Positions 34,537 to 46,144 of a DNA stretch of 64,000 nucleotides are shown piece after piece (the first letter of the stretch is position 1; every line of letters begins with the position of its first letter). The DNA is taken from assembly GCF_019097595.1 (NCBI RefSeq), contig NC_080716.1, positions 29,016,401 to 29,080,400 on the forward strand. The letters are read 5' to 3'. A program made the translations under genes and the position numbers. Under the pieces are notes generated by a model, which saw only the letters and a list, made by a program, of their open reading frames with translations, was not told the origin of the DNA and made no database searches. Source of the stretch: Hemibagrus wyckioides (lineage: Eukaryota > Chordata > Actinopteri > Siluriformes > Bagridae).

Positions 34537-37500
34537 ATGGAGCTCAGTCCACTCTCTGTGATGCTCTGTGAGTAAATGTTCTCTTTGTGTCTTCATTAGA
34601 GTGAGTGAAGTTGTTCGTCTGCAGTCTGAATGTCCTGAGTGATGAGCTTATTGTGTGATTAGGACATTGTGTGTACTTCAGCATGACTGCTCAGTTGGAT
34701 CAGTGTCTCCATATCTGTTATGAGAAGGGTTTAGTTTGATGTGTAACTACTCTCAGTAACAATGATAGTTCAACAGGTAAGAGTACAAGTACAGCAAGTT
34801 TAAAACACAGGGTTTAAATCATCTAATGGGAGCAAACAAGCCTGTATTTTTGGAATCTGTAGCTGTTCTTCTGTAAGCTGATGTCATCTGCTGCTCAGTG
34901 ACGACCTATCATGATCATTAGATCTGCTAAAAGGAAATGACTGGATGGTGTTTGTACTTTCTTCAGCAGATGTTATGGTCATGACTAAAAGAAATGTCTT
35001 TAGCTGCTGTTTTGAGACTCCTTCCGATGCAGAGAATTTTTAAGCATCTTAGTATAAACTATTCTTATTGAGAAAATGTCTTATTGCCTACTGGAGCTGA
35101 CCATTTTGTTATGGTCTATGCAGTAAGTTCAATCTAATACAAATATATACTCAATTAATGTCCAGATAATTATTTTTTTATCATAATAACAATTGTATTT
35201 CTATTGATCACAAAAATAACAGTAGATATGGTGCAAAAACAACACTTCTCATTAGACTAGTGCACACAAAGGGCAGTCATAGTGTTAGAGGCCTGAGAGC
35301 AGAGATGAGTTGGCTGTTCCGGATTAACTTCTCTAAAAAGAGAATTGAGAAGTGAGAAGTGTTGTTTTTGCACCATATCTACTGTTATTTTTGTGATCAA
35401 TAGAAATACAATTGTTATTATGATAAAAAAATAATTATCTGGACATTAATTGAGTATATATTTGTATTAGATTGAATTGAATTGAATTTGTCCACATCTC
35501 TTTCACATATCACACCTCCTCCCCTTCATCACTACTGAACTAAAAAGTTCAGTAGTGATGAAGGGGAGGAGGTGTGATATGTGAAAGAGATGTGGACAAA
35601 TATAACTGCCATGATACTTATTGCGCTCAAAGTTGGTCAAACAGAAAATTGACCCTATTGTTCATGTTGTGTGTGCAGTATAGATGTGAAGTGGGACATG
35701 GTGTCTGTCTGATTCTCATCTACATATACATTTACTGTGGTTTGATTACCTTTCTGAAATGAACTACACTACCTGAAGAATCAGTAGTACAGTATTTTAT
35801 GTGACAGCAGATCAGTACATCACTGTATCCAATATGTGCAGTGTTTAGTCATGCACTGAAGCTTTTACATGTTTACATCATGTTCTGTGTCTCTGTTCTT
35901 TTTTTAGTTCTGATTTCACTTATACCAGTGGCACAAGCTGAAGGTGATTTATATATGTATATATTTCATTGATGTGGACATGTTTAACAGAATTGGAGGA
36001 GAGACAGTACTGTTTTGCACAATACCATGTATAGTTTGTCTGGTTTTTTTTAATCAGTATCATTTCATAGCTGTAAAGAAAGGAAGTTACTTTAACTTAG
36101 TTATTTTCAGTCTTTTCTCTCAGATCAGTTCATCTCCTATTCAGTTTGGCTTTGTGTTCTCAGTAAATTCACTCTTGTATAAAATAAACAGCATTATGAA
36201 ATGAGAAAAGAACAACCGAAGAAACTGTACTACAAAAAGGAATACATAGATTTACTTTACTTTCATGTGATTCTTTAATTAGACATCCAATTATTATTAA
36301 AAATTGTATGCCTAATTAAATCTTTCATAGTATTATGTGAAATGATTCTGATCACCTCTGTAGAATTAGAAACTACTGTATTTGTAGTTTATAACGAACA
36401 TATTTATTTTATAGGGATTCATAAAGCTGTGGTGTCCATAAAACCTGATACGCGGGTGTTCACTGGAGAAAAAGGTGTTACTTTCAGATGTGAAATAAAG
36501 GGAATAGGAGCGCCCACTGAGTGGACATACAGCTGGTATAAGAATAATACTCTACTCCAACATGAGGGAAAAGGCAGAGTCTATAAAGACATCACAATGA
36601 AGGAGTTCAGTATCAAGTCTGTTAAAGACTCTGACAGTGGTATCTACACCTGCAGAGGACAGAGAAATAACTCTCAGGTCTCAGAGATCAGTCATGCAGT
36701 TACACTGACTGTATCAGGTGAGTCTTTTTTATTACTTCAAATATTGCAGACCTTGGTAAGTGATAGCTCAGTGTTTAAGACCACTAATAGAAAGGTTGTA
36801 AGTTCCAATAAAGTAAATGTAAAGGTTTACAGATGTGTATTTTCTGTGTAACAGAGAGACCACAGGCAGTACTGAGGGTATCTCCACAGAGCTGGCTGAC
36901 TGAAGGAGACTCAGTGACTCTAAGCTGTGAGGTTACAGACTCCTCTACAAACTGGACATTCAGCTGGTACACAGTTGTTCCCTACAGAGACAGTGAGGGT
37001 GTTATTAGATATAACCCAGAGCTGCTGTCAGACAGCAGCAGAGGATCTGGAGGCAACTACACTCTCAGTCATACTGCTATTAATTACACAGATGTTTATA
37101 GGTGCAGAGGAGAGAAAAAAGAACCACGCTTTCATACAAAGTACAGCAATCTACAACCACTGTGGATCACTGGTGAGAAAAAATAACACTGGTGTGGTGG
37201 AGTATCAATTATAGTCACATGATCTGTTTAGAAATCTTTACATTCAGCCTCCTAAGTGAGGAATGTAATTTAACGCAACCGAATAGCACTGGTAGAGGAT
37301 TATTCACATTCAGATAGCACTGTGTAATTATTGTTGAGTTGTAAATGTGTTCAATCCTAATTACGCCATGAGAACACAATCATAATAATGCATGTGAATT
37401 ATAATGTTCTGTGTTTAAGGTGAATTTCCTCCAGTCTCTCTGATCATCAATCCCAGCAGAACTCAACACTTTACTAATGACTCTCTCTCACTGAGCTGTG

Positions 37501-40500
37501 AGGACCAGAGTAACTCTACTGGATGGACAGTGAGACGATACACACACAGTGAGAGAGGGTCAGATTGTTCACATTGGGGATCAGTTACAGGATCTACATG
37601 TAACATCAGCTTCCTCTCCACATCCTACACTGGAGTTTACTGGTGTGAGTCTGAATCTGGAGAAAACAGTAATCCTGTCAACATCACAGTGCATGGTGAG
37701 TCTTCATGTAGTAGAAAAGGAAAATGTTTAATTAGAGAATACTCAGAACTCTGAGCTTCCAAATGGGAGAAAAATTGTTCAACAATAGACACTTAACTAG
37801 TTTCACTCAGTGATGTTTTGAAAGACTAAAATAGAGTGAATGAAGCTGTAATGTAGCTCTACACATCTATAGCCTTACATTCCTATTCAGAAGAATTTTC
37901 ATCCAATTCCACACCACCAAACACACTAATGAGTTTCAAAGTGAAATTAAACAGTGGTGTAAATTCTCTCTTCTAGATGGTGATGTGATCCTGGAGAGTC
38001 CTGTCCATCCTGTGACTGAGGGACATCCTCTGATTCTACGCTGTTTATATCGCAACCCAAATCCCTCAAGCCTCAGATCTGATTTCTATAAAGATGGATC
38101 AGTTCTCCAGAACCAGGCTACAGGAGAGATGATCATCCAAACTGTCTCAAAGTCAGATGAAGGTTTCTACCACTGTAAACAGCCACAGAGAAAAATTTCA
38201 CTGAAAAGCTGGCTCTCAGTCAGATGTGAGAAATCAATTTCTTCTGATTTCATTTTCTTTTATTGACACAGATGTACAGTGTTTAACATTCAAATCTATT
38301 TCTTTCCTCATTATCAGGTTCTAGGTCCAGTATTGGAACAGTAGGAGTGGCTGTGGGGCTGAGTTTGGCATTTTTGTTCATCATTTCATTAATGTTAATG
38401 CTCCTGCTTTGGTACTGCAAAATAAAGAAAGGTCTGATATCTGCTTTAGCTTTTACAGAATTTGTGGTAGAACTTTGATTATGGAGAATTTGACAAATAC
38501 TAATTTATATGGAAATGGAAACTTTATTTAAAAAAGGCCTGCTTTAGAATATTTGACACATTTGAATGAATATCCTGATTACGGTGCACAGTATAAAACT
38601 GTAGATTTGTAAATAAAATGTAGATTGCATAATAAATAAACATTAACTGCAAGTCCTAAATGTGGAAATAATAATCTATCTGCAATGTTATTATGACTGC
38701 TTAAAAGAAAGTGTTTGCCTTAGTATTTACATCCTGATACATCCTGATCAGATGTAGAATCTTTCTCTCTTTATAGAAAAGCAGCAGAAAACCAATCAGA
38801 CATCAGAGCGCAATCAGAACCAGTCAAGAGCTGAAGACTCTCTTTCAGGGCACACACCACTTCAGGCTGGTCAGACACTGTCTCAATGACTGTTTATATC
38901 TACATTTGTTCATTAAAAAAAAATGAAACATCCATTGATGATCTTTGGAATCTTTGTTCTGTTTTCTGTAGGAAGTGCTAACATCTATGCCACTGTGGAT
39001 GAGTTAGACATGAGTGAAACAGGTAGCTTTTCATTTTAGATATTTCCTCTTGCATTAGGAGTTTTAACTATAGATTAACTCTATACAGTAAAGTACAGAA
39101 GTGACTTGTAGAGACTAACACACTGCACTGTGTTCAGGTGAAGCTGCAGATGAGACCAACGAAGCCACTTACACACAGGTCACAAAGAAAATGAAGCCAA
39201 ACAGGAACAATGGTAGAGTATTTTAATGCCACAACATTCCACATAAATCTACAAGTAGGAGACAATTGTCACAAGGCACTCAGGGCCTGAACACCGGAGG
39301 GAGCCATCGCCCGAATATTGACCGTTTCTGCCCACTTCCGGTTTATTGGCGTATTTAAGCAGTGTGTTATCTCAGCTCCTATGCAAAGCATTGTTTCTGT
39401 TCAGTTACTTGCCAAGCCTTGATTTAGTCATTGTTTAGATTGCCCGTGTATGAACTTGCCTTGTTCTATTATTAACTACGAGTTTCGGATTTGAGTTTCG
39501 GTTTTGTTCTCAGTGTTGTTTTCTGGTTTTTGACCCCTTTCGCCTCGTTTCCTCGACTAAGATTTTGCCTGCTGTCCTTATAATAAATCTGCAAATGGAT
39601 TCTAACACCCCGGTGTCCGACGAGTCATTACAACAATATATTCAGTCATCTATAAGACTATATCCAAGCTTCCACCACATGTCTCATATAAGCTTGGATT
39701 TTCTCCCATATCATAGTCAGTCAGTCAGCCATCACAGGCCATAAAAGACAAATCTCCTCGTTGAGTTTCTCATAAAACAGATCTCACATGCTGAATGATA
39801 AAGGAAGCTAAAGAATAAATTAAGCTCTATTGATTTAAGATTCAGTATTGTTTATGGCATGCTTATGCCACAAGGAATAAAACACAATAGGGTGCATTGG
39901 AAGAGGAAAATAACTCATCCTAACATCCCCTAATTGATTAATGTTATGGCTAAGATGTTGATTTTTTTTATTGTATTTATTATTTCATTATAGGTTCTTA
40001 CCTCACCAGACTCCCTGTGGTATATGTAATTTCACTGACTGATGTTCTTAACTACTGCAGATGCAGATGCTGAACCCAGTGTTGATGATGTGACTTATGC
40101 TGATATAGAAATAAAACCAAAGAAAAACTCAGAGACAAATAAAGGTACAGCAAATCAAGGCGTGATAATTATCACCTGCATCCTAAACTCTGATGTAATC
40201 CAGATTATATTCAGTATAATAATTCAAGATTTCTTGCTCCAATTAGAAAAAGCCAGCGTGGGTGCGGATTGCATATACTCGGAGCTGAAGCTGGACATGA
40301 AGGTAAAACTTGATAATGGATTGTTGTAAAGCTTAAACACAAACCAGCCAACATGAAGTAAGGGTTGTGTGTTGGGTAGAATCTGGGCTCTTGCAGTTAT
40401 AAGGTGAACTACAAAAACATTGAAATCTTTGTGTTTACACCGACACAAAGTCTGAACACCCAGAATGTCTAGATACCTGGAGAACATTCCATCATCTCAA

Positions 40501-41091
40501 TCTGCTTAGTTAGCTATAATAGTAAGCTATAAAAATTCAAAGTAGTTACTAATTTGTCAAGTTAGAAAGTTATTACTAGTTAGTAACATCAATTTAATGT
40601 CACCTTTTTAGTATCCAGTCGAAACAGAGCAATGCATCCTGGTCTTCTACCTCTCCTGAATAGGAATGGTCCTTCCTTAAGTTCATGCAGACCATTAGAT
40701 TAGAGAAGAATAACAGTTGTCCCAGGCTAATCAGAACCCTGCACATACTGGCACAACTAAACAGAGAAAGAAAAAAACCCCGGAGAAATACTGGATGCAA
40801 TATACATAAAGGTCTGATAATTGCTTTAGCTAAGTTTTACAGTATATGATCAGAACTTATTTGATTATGGAGCATTCGGCAAATACTAATTTATATGGAA
40901 ATGTTAACTTGATTTAAAAAATAGGTCTTCTTTAGAAAATTCATTAATTCTGCATCCAAATTTTTCCAGTATGTGAGCAAGGGGAAGTGGTTTGTTGTGG
41001 AAACAGAGAGGCTAGTGTTGCAAACCTGAATCTGGTTTTATGCCTAATATACCTTTATTTATATTATCTCCTTCTCTCTCTGCAGACTTGA
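34537..41091 (+). CDS. LITR gene C: four-Ig-domain receptor with ITIM tail
   Basis: Exons: 34537-34567, 35908-35943, 36415-36717, 36855-37172, 37420-37695, 37977-38225, 38318-38431, 38777-38869, 38972-39022, 39138-39212, 40061-40144, 40247-40302, 41086-41091; the joined frame is open for 563 codons and ends ACT TGA. Signal peptide, D1-D4, membrane segment and tail follow the plan of gene B. D1 is almost identical to that of gene A, whereas D2 (VVPYRDSEGVIRYNPELL) and D4 (CKQPQRKISLKSWLSV) have diverged. The membrane part GVAVGLSLAFLFIISLMLML is uncharged. Tail motifs are NIYATV, ATYTQV, VTYADI (a strict ITIM) and CIYSEL. It is probably an inhibitory receptor. Intron 1 has two large inverted duplications and intron 10 a solo LTR; neither touches an exon. 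Confidence 0.9.
35128..35476. repeat. Inverted repeat with 123-base arms in intron 1 of gene C
   Basis: The left arm 35128-35250 is repeated in reverse complement at 35354-35476 with equal length and, as far as I can read, almost no mismatch (ttcaatctaatacaaa against tttgtattagattgaa at the outer ends; caacacttctc against gagaagtgttg at the inner ends). The spacer is 103 bases. The left arm corresponds to intron 1 of gene A, so the right arm is the new copy. Confidence 0.93.
35486..35601. repeat. Perfect palindrome with 56-base arms and 4-base centre
   Basis: The left arm 35486-35541 and right arm 35546-35601 are exact reverse complements around aaaa. The right arm resembles the single copy in gene A near 11390-11425 (agtagtgatgatggggaga), so the left arm is the added one. 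It could form a long hairpin in the intron 1 transcript. Confidence 0.97.
39267..39632 (+). mobile_element. Solo LTR of a gypsy chromovirus in an intron of gene C
   Basis: The 366-base unit begins TGTCACAAGG and ends GTCATTACA. It is flanked on both sides by ACAAT (39262-39266 and 39633-39637), a 5-base target duplication. It has a tatttaagc box at about 39350 and an aatctgcaaatggattcta segment near its end, both in the same places as in the LTRs of the 42242-46485 element. It is in sense orientation between the ATYTQV and VTYADI exons. Confidence 0.9.
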
Positions 41092-41705
41092 CTGGACTTC
41101 CACTTTGGTCATCTGTGGTGTATATTGGTTTTAATGTGAGAAGTGCGGTTACATCAGCATTCCAATGATGTTTACTCTCGAACAGCTTAAAATTCAGCTT
41201 TCATGAAATAATGATGTTGCAGATGACTTGGAATGTTCAGAAAAAAATTTAAGGCAGGCTTGCAAACATAAAATGCACTTTATTTTTAGTTTTGCTTTTC
41301 AGTGTCACTGTTTAACTGCAGAAGACTAGGCTTTTCCAATATACTTATCAGAGGTTATATTTAAACTTACATGTATAAGACTCTTATAGCTGGTCACTTT
41401 CGAAACATGTCTTACTAGAAACTACTCCTAATACACACACAAGTCTGGCACTTGTAATGACTTGTAAGAACTACTGTAATGTAATGAATCTGGGCCTCAA
41501 CTGGATAAATCTTTAGACAGTATGTTAATGTGGTTCCTGTGGGTATAAAAAAAAACAGAAGTTCTCTTGTGCAGACCAGATCAACTGAAATGTTGTTTTC
41601 TAAACTTAAATGATATTTATGTTAACACTTTGTTTACCATAAAATATGGATTTGAATGATACCAAACATGCCCTGGGGAATATTTGACTTTAACATAGTT
41701 TAGGT
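41092..41705. other. 3' UTR and flank of gene C
   Basis: Nothing coding is seen. The transcript presumably ends in this stretch. No canonical AATAAA stands out; ataaaatgc at about 41268 is a possible weak signal. Confidence 0.35.
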
Positions 41706-41955
41706 TATAGAAATATCCTTTATTTGTCACAAATACATTACAGCACAGTGAAATTCTTTCCTCACATATCCTTTCCTTGGAGGTTGGGGTGAGAGCACAG
41801 GGTCAGCCATGATACAGTGCCCCTGGAGCAGAGAGGGTTAAGGGCCTTGCTCAAGGGCCCAACAGTGGCAACTCAGCAGTGCTAGGACTTGAACCCCCAA
41901 TCTTCTGGTCAATGACCCAGAGCCTTAACCACTTGAGCCACCACCACACCCAGCT
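41706..41955 (-). mobile_element. tRNA-derived SINE
   Basis: On the - strand the copy reads ggctcaagtggttaaggctc (A-box part), gggggttcaagtcctagca (B-box part), the body gccactgttgggcccttgag, and a tail atttgtgacaaataaagg. It is the best-preserved of the three copies in the window. Confidence 0.8.
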
Positions 41956-42241
41956 TATCAGGTTTAGTTCACATGGTTGATTTGATCAATATTCCTGATC
42001 ACCTTACATTACTTTAAATAAAATATTGCCACAAAAATCAAACACATTGTGAAACAACTTTCATGCAGCGGTTTAAATGCTCTAATAGATGCCTTACAAA
42101 GTCCTAGGATGTATAGGGCACATTAAAATGAAAACAAAATGGTTGTTTTTTTATTGCTTATTTTATTTAATTATTCATGAACACATTCTAACAAAATTAT
42201 TTGTTAGAAATTTGACTTTTTTTATATTACCATTCCTCTAC

Positions 42242-42620
42242 TGTAAGGACGCACTCGAGGCAGGTGTAGTAGAATCCATATGCAGATCTTTATTCACAAA
42301 AATGGCAGGCAAGAATCGGAATCGATATGGCTAAGCGAAAGGGTCAAAAACTGGAAAATCAATAACTAGCGAACAGAAACCAAAACCGCAAAACCGAGAC
42401 TCGTAGAAAAACAGTAACAGGCAAAGATCATACACGTAGCAGGCAATCAGGAGCCATAAACAAGGCTTGGTACGTAATCCACTAGAGAGAACAATACTTC
42501 GCAGGGAACAATAGGCAGCGTGCTGCTTAAATACCCGAGTAAGACAGGAAGCGAGTTCACAAATGTCAATATTCGGGTGATGGCTCCCTCTGGCGCTCTG
42601 GTTCTGCAAGCATCGTTACA
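42242..42620 (-). repeat. 3' LTR of the gypsy element
   Basis: TG...CA-bounded, 379 bases, bordered on the outside by TCTAC. On its inner side (42621-42640) lies a run of C on the + strand, that is the polypurine tract on the element's sense strand. Confidence 0.94.
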
Positions 42621-42640
42621 GAACCCCCCCCCCTCTAGGA

Positions 42641-43890
42641 ACACCTCCAGGTATTCGTTGATGCGGGCACCCCCGTGGACGAGGAGCAGGTCGATTCTGG
42701 AAGCTCAGATGGAATTCCTCAGTGAGCGAGGGGTCGAGAATGTCCTGTGCATTAACCCAACAACGTTCCTCTGGGCCGTAACCCTCCCAATCCACCAGAT
42801 ACTGAAGGCGGCCACCTCGACGATGGGAATTCAGAATGGTGTGCACCTGGTAGGCAAGGGAGCCATCAATGTCCAGTGGTGGGGGTGGTTCAGTGATAGC
42901 GGGGCCGGTGGTCTGAGGCTCGTGGAAGGGCTTAAGTAGAGACACATGGAAGGTAGGCGAGATACGATACGATGCTGGAAGCTCAAGGCGGAAAGAAACT
43001 GGATTAACTTGGCGTAGAATTTTAAATGGGCCAACAAACTTGGGGCTGAACTTATGACAAGGAAGTTTCAGTTTTATATTCCTAGTAGAAAGCCACACCT
43101 TCTGACCCACTTGGTAAGCTGGGTGGGGACGCCGACGCCGGTTAGCTTGGATCTCTTGTCATCGGATCGCCCTCTGGAGACGAACATGGGCTCTTTCCCA
43201 GACCTCCTGACTACGTCTTGACCAGTCCTCAACTGTAGGCACATCCGAGGGTTCCCCAGACCAAGGAAAGAGCGGAGGTTGATAGCCCAATACACATTGG
43301 AATGGAGTTAAGCCGGTCGAGGAGTGGCGCAACGAGTTTTGGGCATATTCAGCCCAGGGGAGAAACTCACTCCAACGGTGTTGCTCACGGCTGCAGTATG
43401 TTATTAGGAACCTCCCAATTTCTTGATTAAGCCGCTCCGCTTGGCCATTGGACTGGGGGTGATACCCAGAGCTGAGGCTGACATTGATCCCGAGTTGTTT
43501 GCAAAACTCCGACCACACACGAGATGTGAACTGTGGGCCGCGATCAGAAACAATGTCCTCGGTTAAGCCATAGTGACGGAAGATGTTTTGGAAAATGGCT
43601 GTGGCTGTTTCCATGGCAGTAGGCAGACCTTTCATGGGGATTAACTTGCAGAACTTGGAAAATCGGTCGATTACAACCATGACTGTGGTGAAACCTTGAG
43701 AGACAGGGAGGTCTGTGAGAAAGTCTACTGAGATGTGAGACCAGGGTCGGCATGGAACTGGCAGTGGTTGAAGTAGACCTTCTGGTAGCTGACGGCTCGT
43801 TCGGGATTGTGCGCAGACTGAGCAGGAACGGATAAACTCCTCGACATCGTGGTTGAGCGATGGCCACCAGAATCTTTGTCATACCAGCTG
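42641..43890 (-). pseudogene. Gypsy integrase and chromodomain
   Basis: The frame 43159-43680 encodes the integrase core with its D,D,E residues: [29 protein letters not shown] and [15 protein letters not shown]. The frame 42616-43110 encodes the C-terminal SH3-like part ([27 protein letters not shown]) and a chromodomain ([21 protein letters not shown]). A zinc-binding region lies upstream toward 43890. The pieces are in different frames (breaks near 43130 and 43690), so the polyprotein is interrupted. Confidence 0.88.
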
Positions 43891-44483
43891 AATGGTTCTA
43901 CGGGTGCCGGGGTGTCCTGAACTCAGGCTCTCATGGGTCCATCGTAATACTTGATGGTGGAAACCTGTGGGTACATAAACTTTGGTAGGTAGACATGTTG
44001 GGGGAGGAGCCTCTGTCGATTGAGCCCGTTCGATTTCACTCATCAGGTCCCACTGCACACGAGCTACTTGGACAGATGGTGGAAGGATAGGCTCTTGGCT
44101 GGATGGTGGCTGCAGGGTTTCATGGATTCGAGACAGGGCATCTGCTTTCCCATTCTTAGACCCGGGCGGTACGAGACTGAAAACTTGAATCATGTAAAGA
44201 ATAGAGCCCACCTAGCTTGCCGTGGGTTGAGACGCTTGGCTTCCCGAAGATAGGCCAGATTTCTGTGATCGGCAAGGACCAGGGACGGGTGGCGGGCCCC
44301 TTCGAGCCAGTGCCTCCATTCTTCCAGGGCAGCCTTTATCGATAGTAGTTCCCAGTTCCCTACGTCATAGTTAATTTCGGCCGGTGTGAGCTTTCGGGAG
44401 AAAAAAGCACAAGGATGCAGTTTTCCAGACTCAGATTGACGTTGAGAAAGCACAGCCCCTATCCCACAGCTCGAAGCGTCCAC
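43891..44483 (-). pseudogene. Gypsy RNase H region
   Basis: The frame 44190-44483 gives [18 protein letters not shown], [20 protein letters not shown] and [20 protein letters not shown], the conserved RNase H and connection blocks. [15 protein letters not shown] (about 44140) is the next block, in another frame. Confidence 0.85.
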
Positions 44484-44508
44484 CTCCAGTACGAACGGCA
44501 GCTCAGGG

Positions 44509-44995
44509 TTAGTTACTTTTCTTAAGTTTCTGAAAAGCAGCTCTGGCGTGATCAGTCCACTTTAATTTCTTGGGCTTGTCTTTCAGCACTGAAGTCATTG
44601 GGCTAGCAATGGTACTGTAGTTCCTGATGAATCTCCTGTAAAAGTTCGCAAATCCGAGGAAGCGTTGCAAACCCTTGATGGAGGTAGGTTCGGGCCAGGA
44701 TGTAATGGCGGACACTTTCGATTGATCCATTTCCACTCCTTCATGCGAGATTACATATCCTAAAAATGTTACTGTGGAACGATGAAACTCACATTTCTCC
44801 AGTTTCACATAGAGCTTGTGGTTGGTGAGGCATTGGAGGACAGCACGAACATGAGAAACGTGTTGATCTAGGCTGGTGGAATATATGGAGGATGTCATCT
44901 ATGTAAGCAATGACGAATTTGTTTAGCATATCCCCGAACACTTCATTGATAAGTGACTGGAAGACGGCGGGGGCGTTCGTAAGGGGGCGTTCGTA
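44509..44995 (-). pseudogene. Gypsy reverse transcriptase, second half only
   Basis: The first recognisable residues are [18 protein letters not shown] (about 44930-44985), then the catalytic YIDDIL at about 44895-44910 and, after a frame change, [21 protein letters not shown] and [13 protein letters not shown]. The upstream finger and palm blocks are absent: the protease frame at 45000 joins this part directly. The gap removes at least several hundred bases that other gypsy elements have here. Confidence 0.85.
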
Positions 44996-45300
44996 GGTGT
45001 GTGGTGAGTAAGAAGGCCCTCCCTAATGGGCTGATCATTTATGGCAGTGACTTTTAACGGCGGAGTGCATGGGATAGTAGATTGGCCGAGCTCACGGACC
45101 AGGTTGCTGTCTATCAGGTTCACTGCTGATCCAGAGTCAACCAGCGCTGTGACGAAAAAACGAGAGTCATTGTGAAGGATGTAGGCAGGAAGAGAAACCT
45201 TAGAAACCAGCTTCACGACTCCTCTCTGGGATGTGGCAGGCTTCCCTGGGCATTGGAAGACTCTGTGACCTGGTTGTCCACAGTAGAAGCACAGCTGCAT
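44996..45300 (-). pseudogene. Gypsy zinc knuckle and protease
   Basis: LCFYCGQPGHRVFQCP is a CCHC knuckle (C-X2-C-X4-H-X4-C) and VTALVDSGSAVNLID holds the aspartic protease triad Asp-Ser-Gly. The domain is open to about 45000, where the deletion junction follows. Confidence 0.85.
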
Positions 45301-46144
45301 CTACACACGGCGTTCACGCTCCACCTCGAAACACGAGACCTCCCCAGTTGCATAGGCTTGGTGACTTCCTCCTTCTGGCTGTGGTATTCCATAGTGCAAC
45401 ATGGTGAGGAACAAGGTGTGGGGGTGCGAGTACAATGCTGGCACCGCAGGTTGTCAAGGCGAATAGCAGTGGATATGTACTGGGAGAGAGTAACATCAGT
45501 GTCTCTGCACGCCATTTCCGCCTTCAGCTCTCTAGTAAGTCCTTCCCGAAACACCGCTATTAATGCCGCCTCATTCCAGCCTGACTGAGCAGCGAGCGTG
45601 CGGAACTTAATAGCAAAATCAGCAGCTGTATCAGTCCCTTGGAGTAATTCCAGTAATAGGACAGAAATGTCTTTACCTCCTGCCGGATACTCAAACACTT
45701 CCCTGATCAGATTTGCGAAGTAATCAGCTGAGGTCTGGACCTGAGGATCCGAATCCCACACAGCCGAAGCCCAATCCAGCGCTTTGCCCGTCAGCAGAGA
45801 TAAAAGGAATGCGCATCTGATGCTATCGCTGCAGTATACCTCCGGCTGTTGAGTGAAAAAGTTGTCACACTGGCGCAGGAAACCTCGGCATCGATCCGCG
45901 GCACCATCAAACTTTTCTGGCAGCGCGAAGCATGGAAATTCACTGGGGGAGGCGGAACTGGAGCTGCGGCGGGAGATTGTCGTTGTCGTAGCAGCACGTT
46001 GGTGGCTTTTAACGCCTCCACCTGGTCCTGGTAGAACCGGATCATATGTCTTTGGCGAACTATGGTTGCACGAGGATCCGCTGGATTCTCTGATGGCGAA
46101 GTATTCTGTAAGGACGCACTCGAGGCAGGTGTAGTAGAATCCAT
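45213..46144 (-). pseudogene. Gypsy gag, frameshifted, with its start codon inside the LTR
   Basis: The likely start (MDSTTPASSASLQ) is at 46144, 38 bases before the inner border of the 5' LTR, and the frame crosses the border. It continues as a coiled Gag N-terminus (IVRQRHMIRFYQDQVEAL) and breaks near 45960-45790. The second part (45213-45761) has LLELLQGTDTAADFAIKFRT, FREGLTRELKAEMA and [13 protein letters not shown], the Gag core seen also at 7340-7560. Confidence 0.82.
46096..46106 (-). other. Primer-binding site, self-priming type
   Basis: Directly inside the 5' LTR the sense strand reads gaatacttcgc. Ten of these bases are complementary to gcgaagtatt in the LTR (46358-46367), which starts about 31 bases after a tatttaa box. 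This is the arrangement of Tf1/sushi-type elements, whose own RNA 5' end primes cDNA. Confidence 0.65.
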
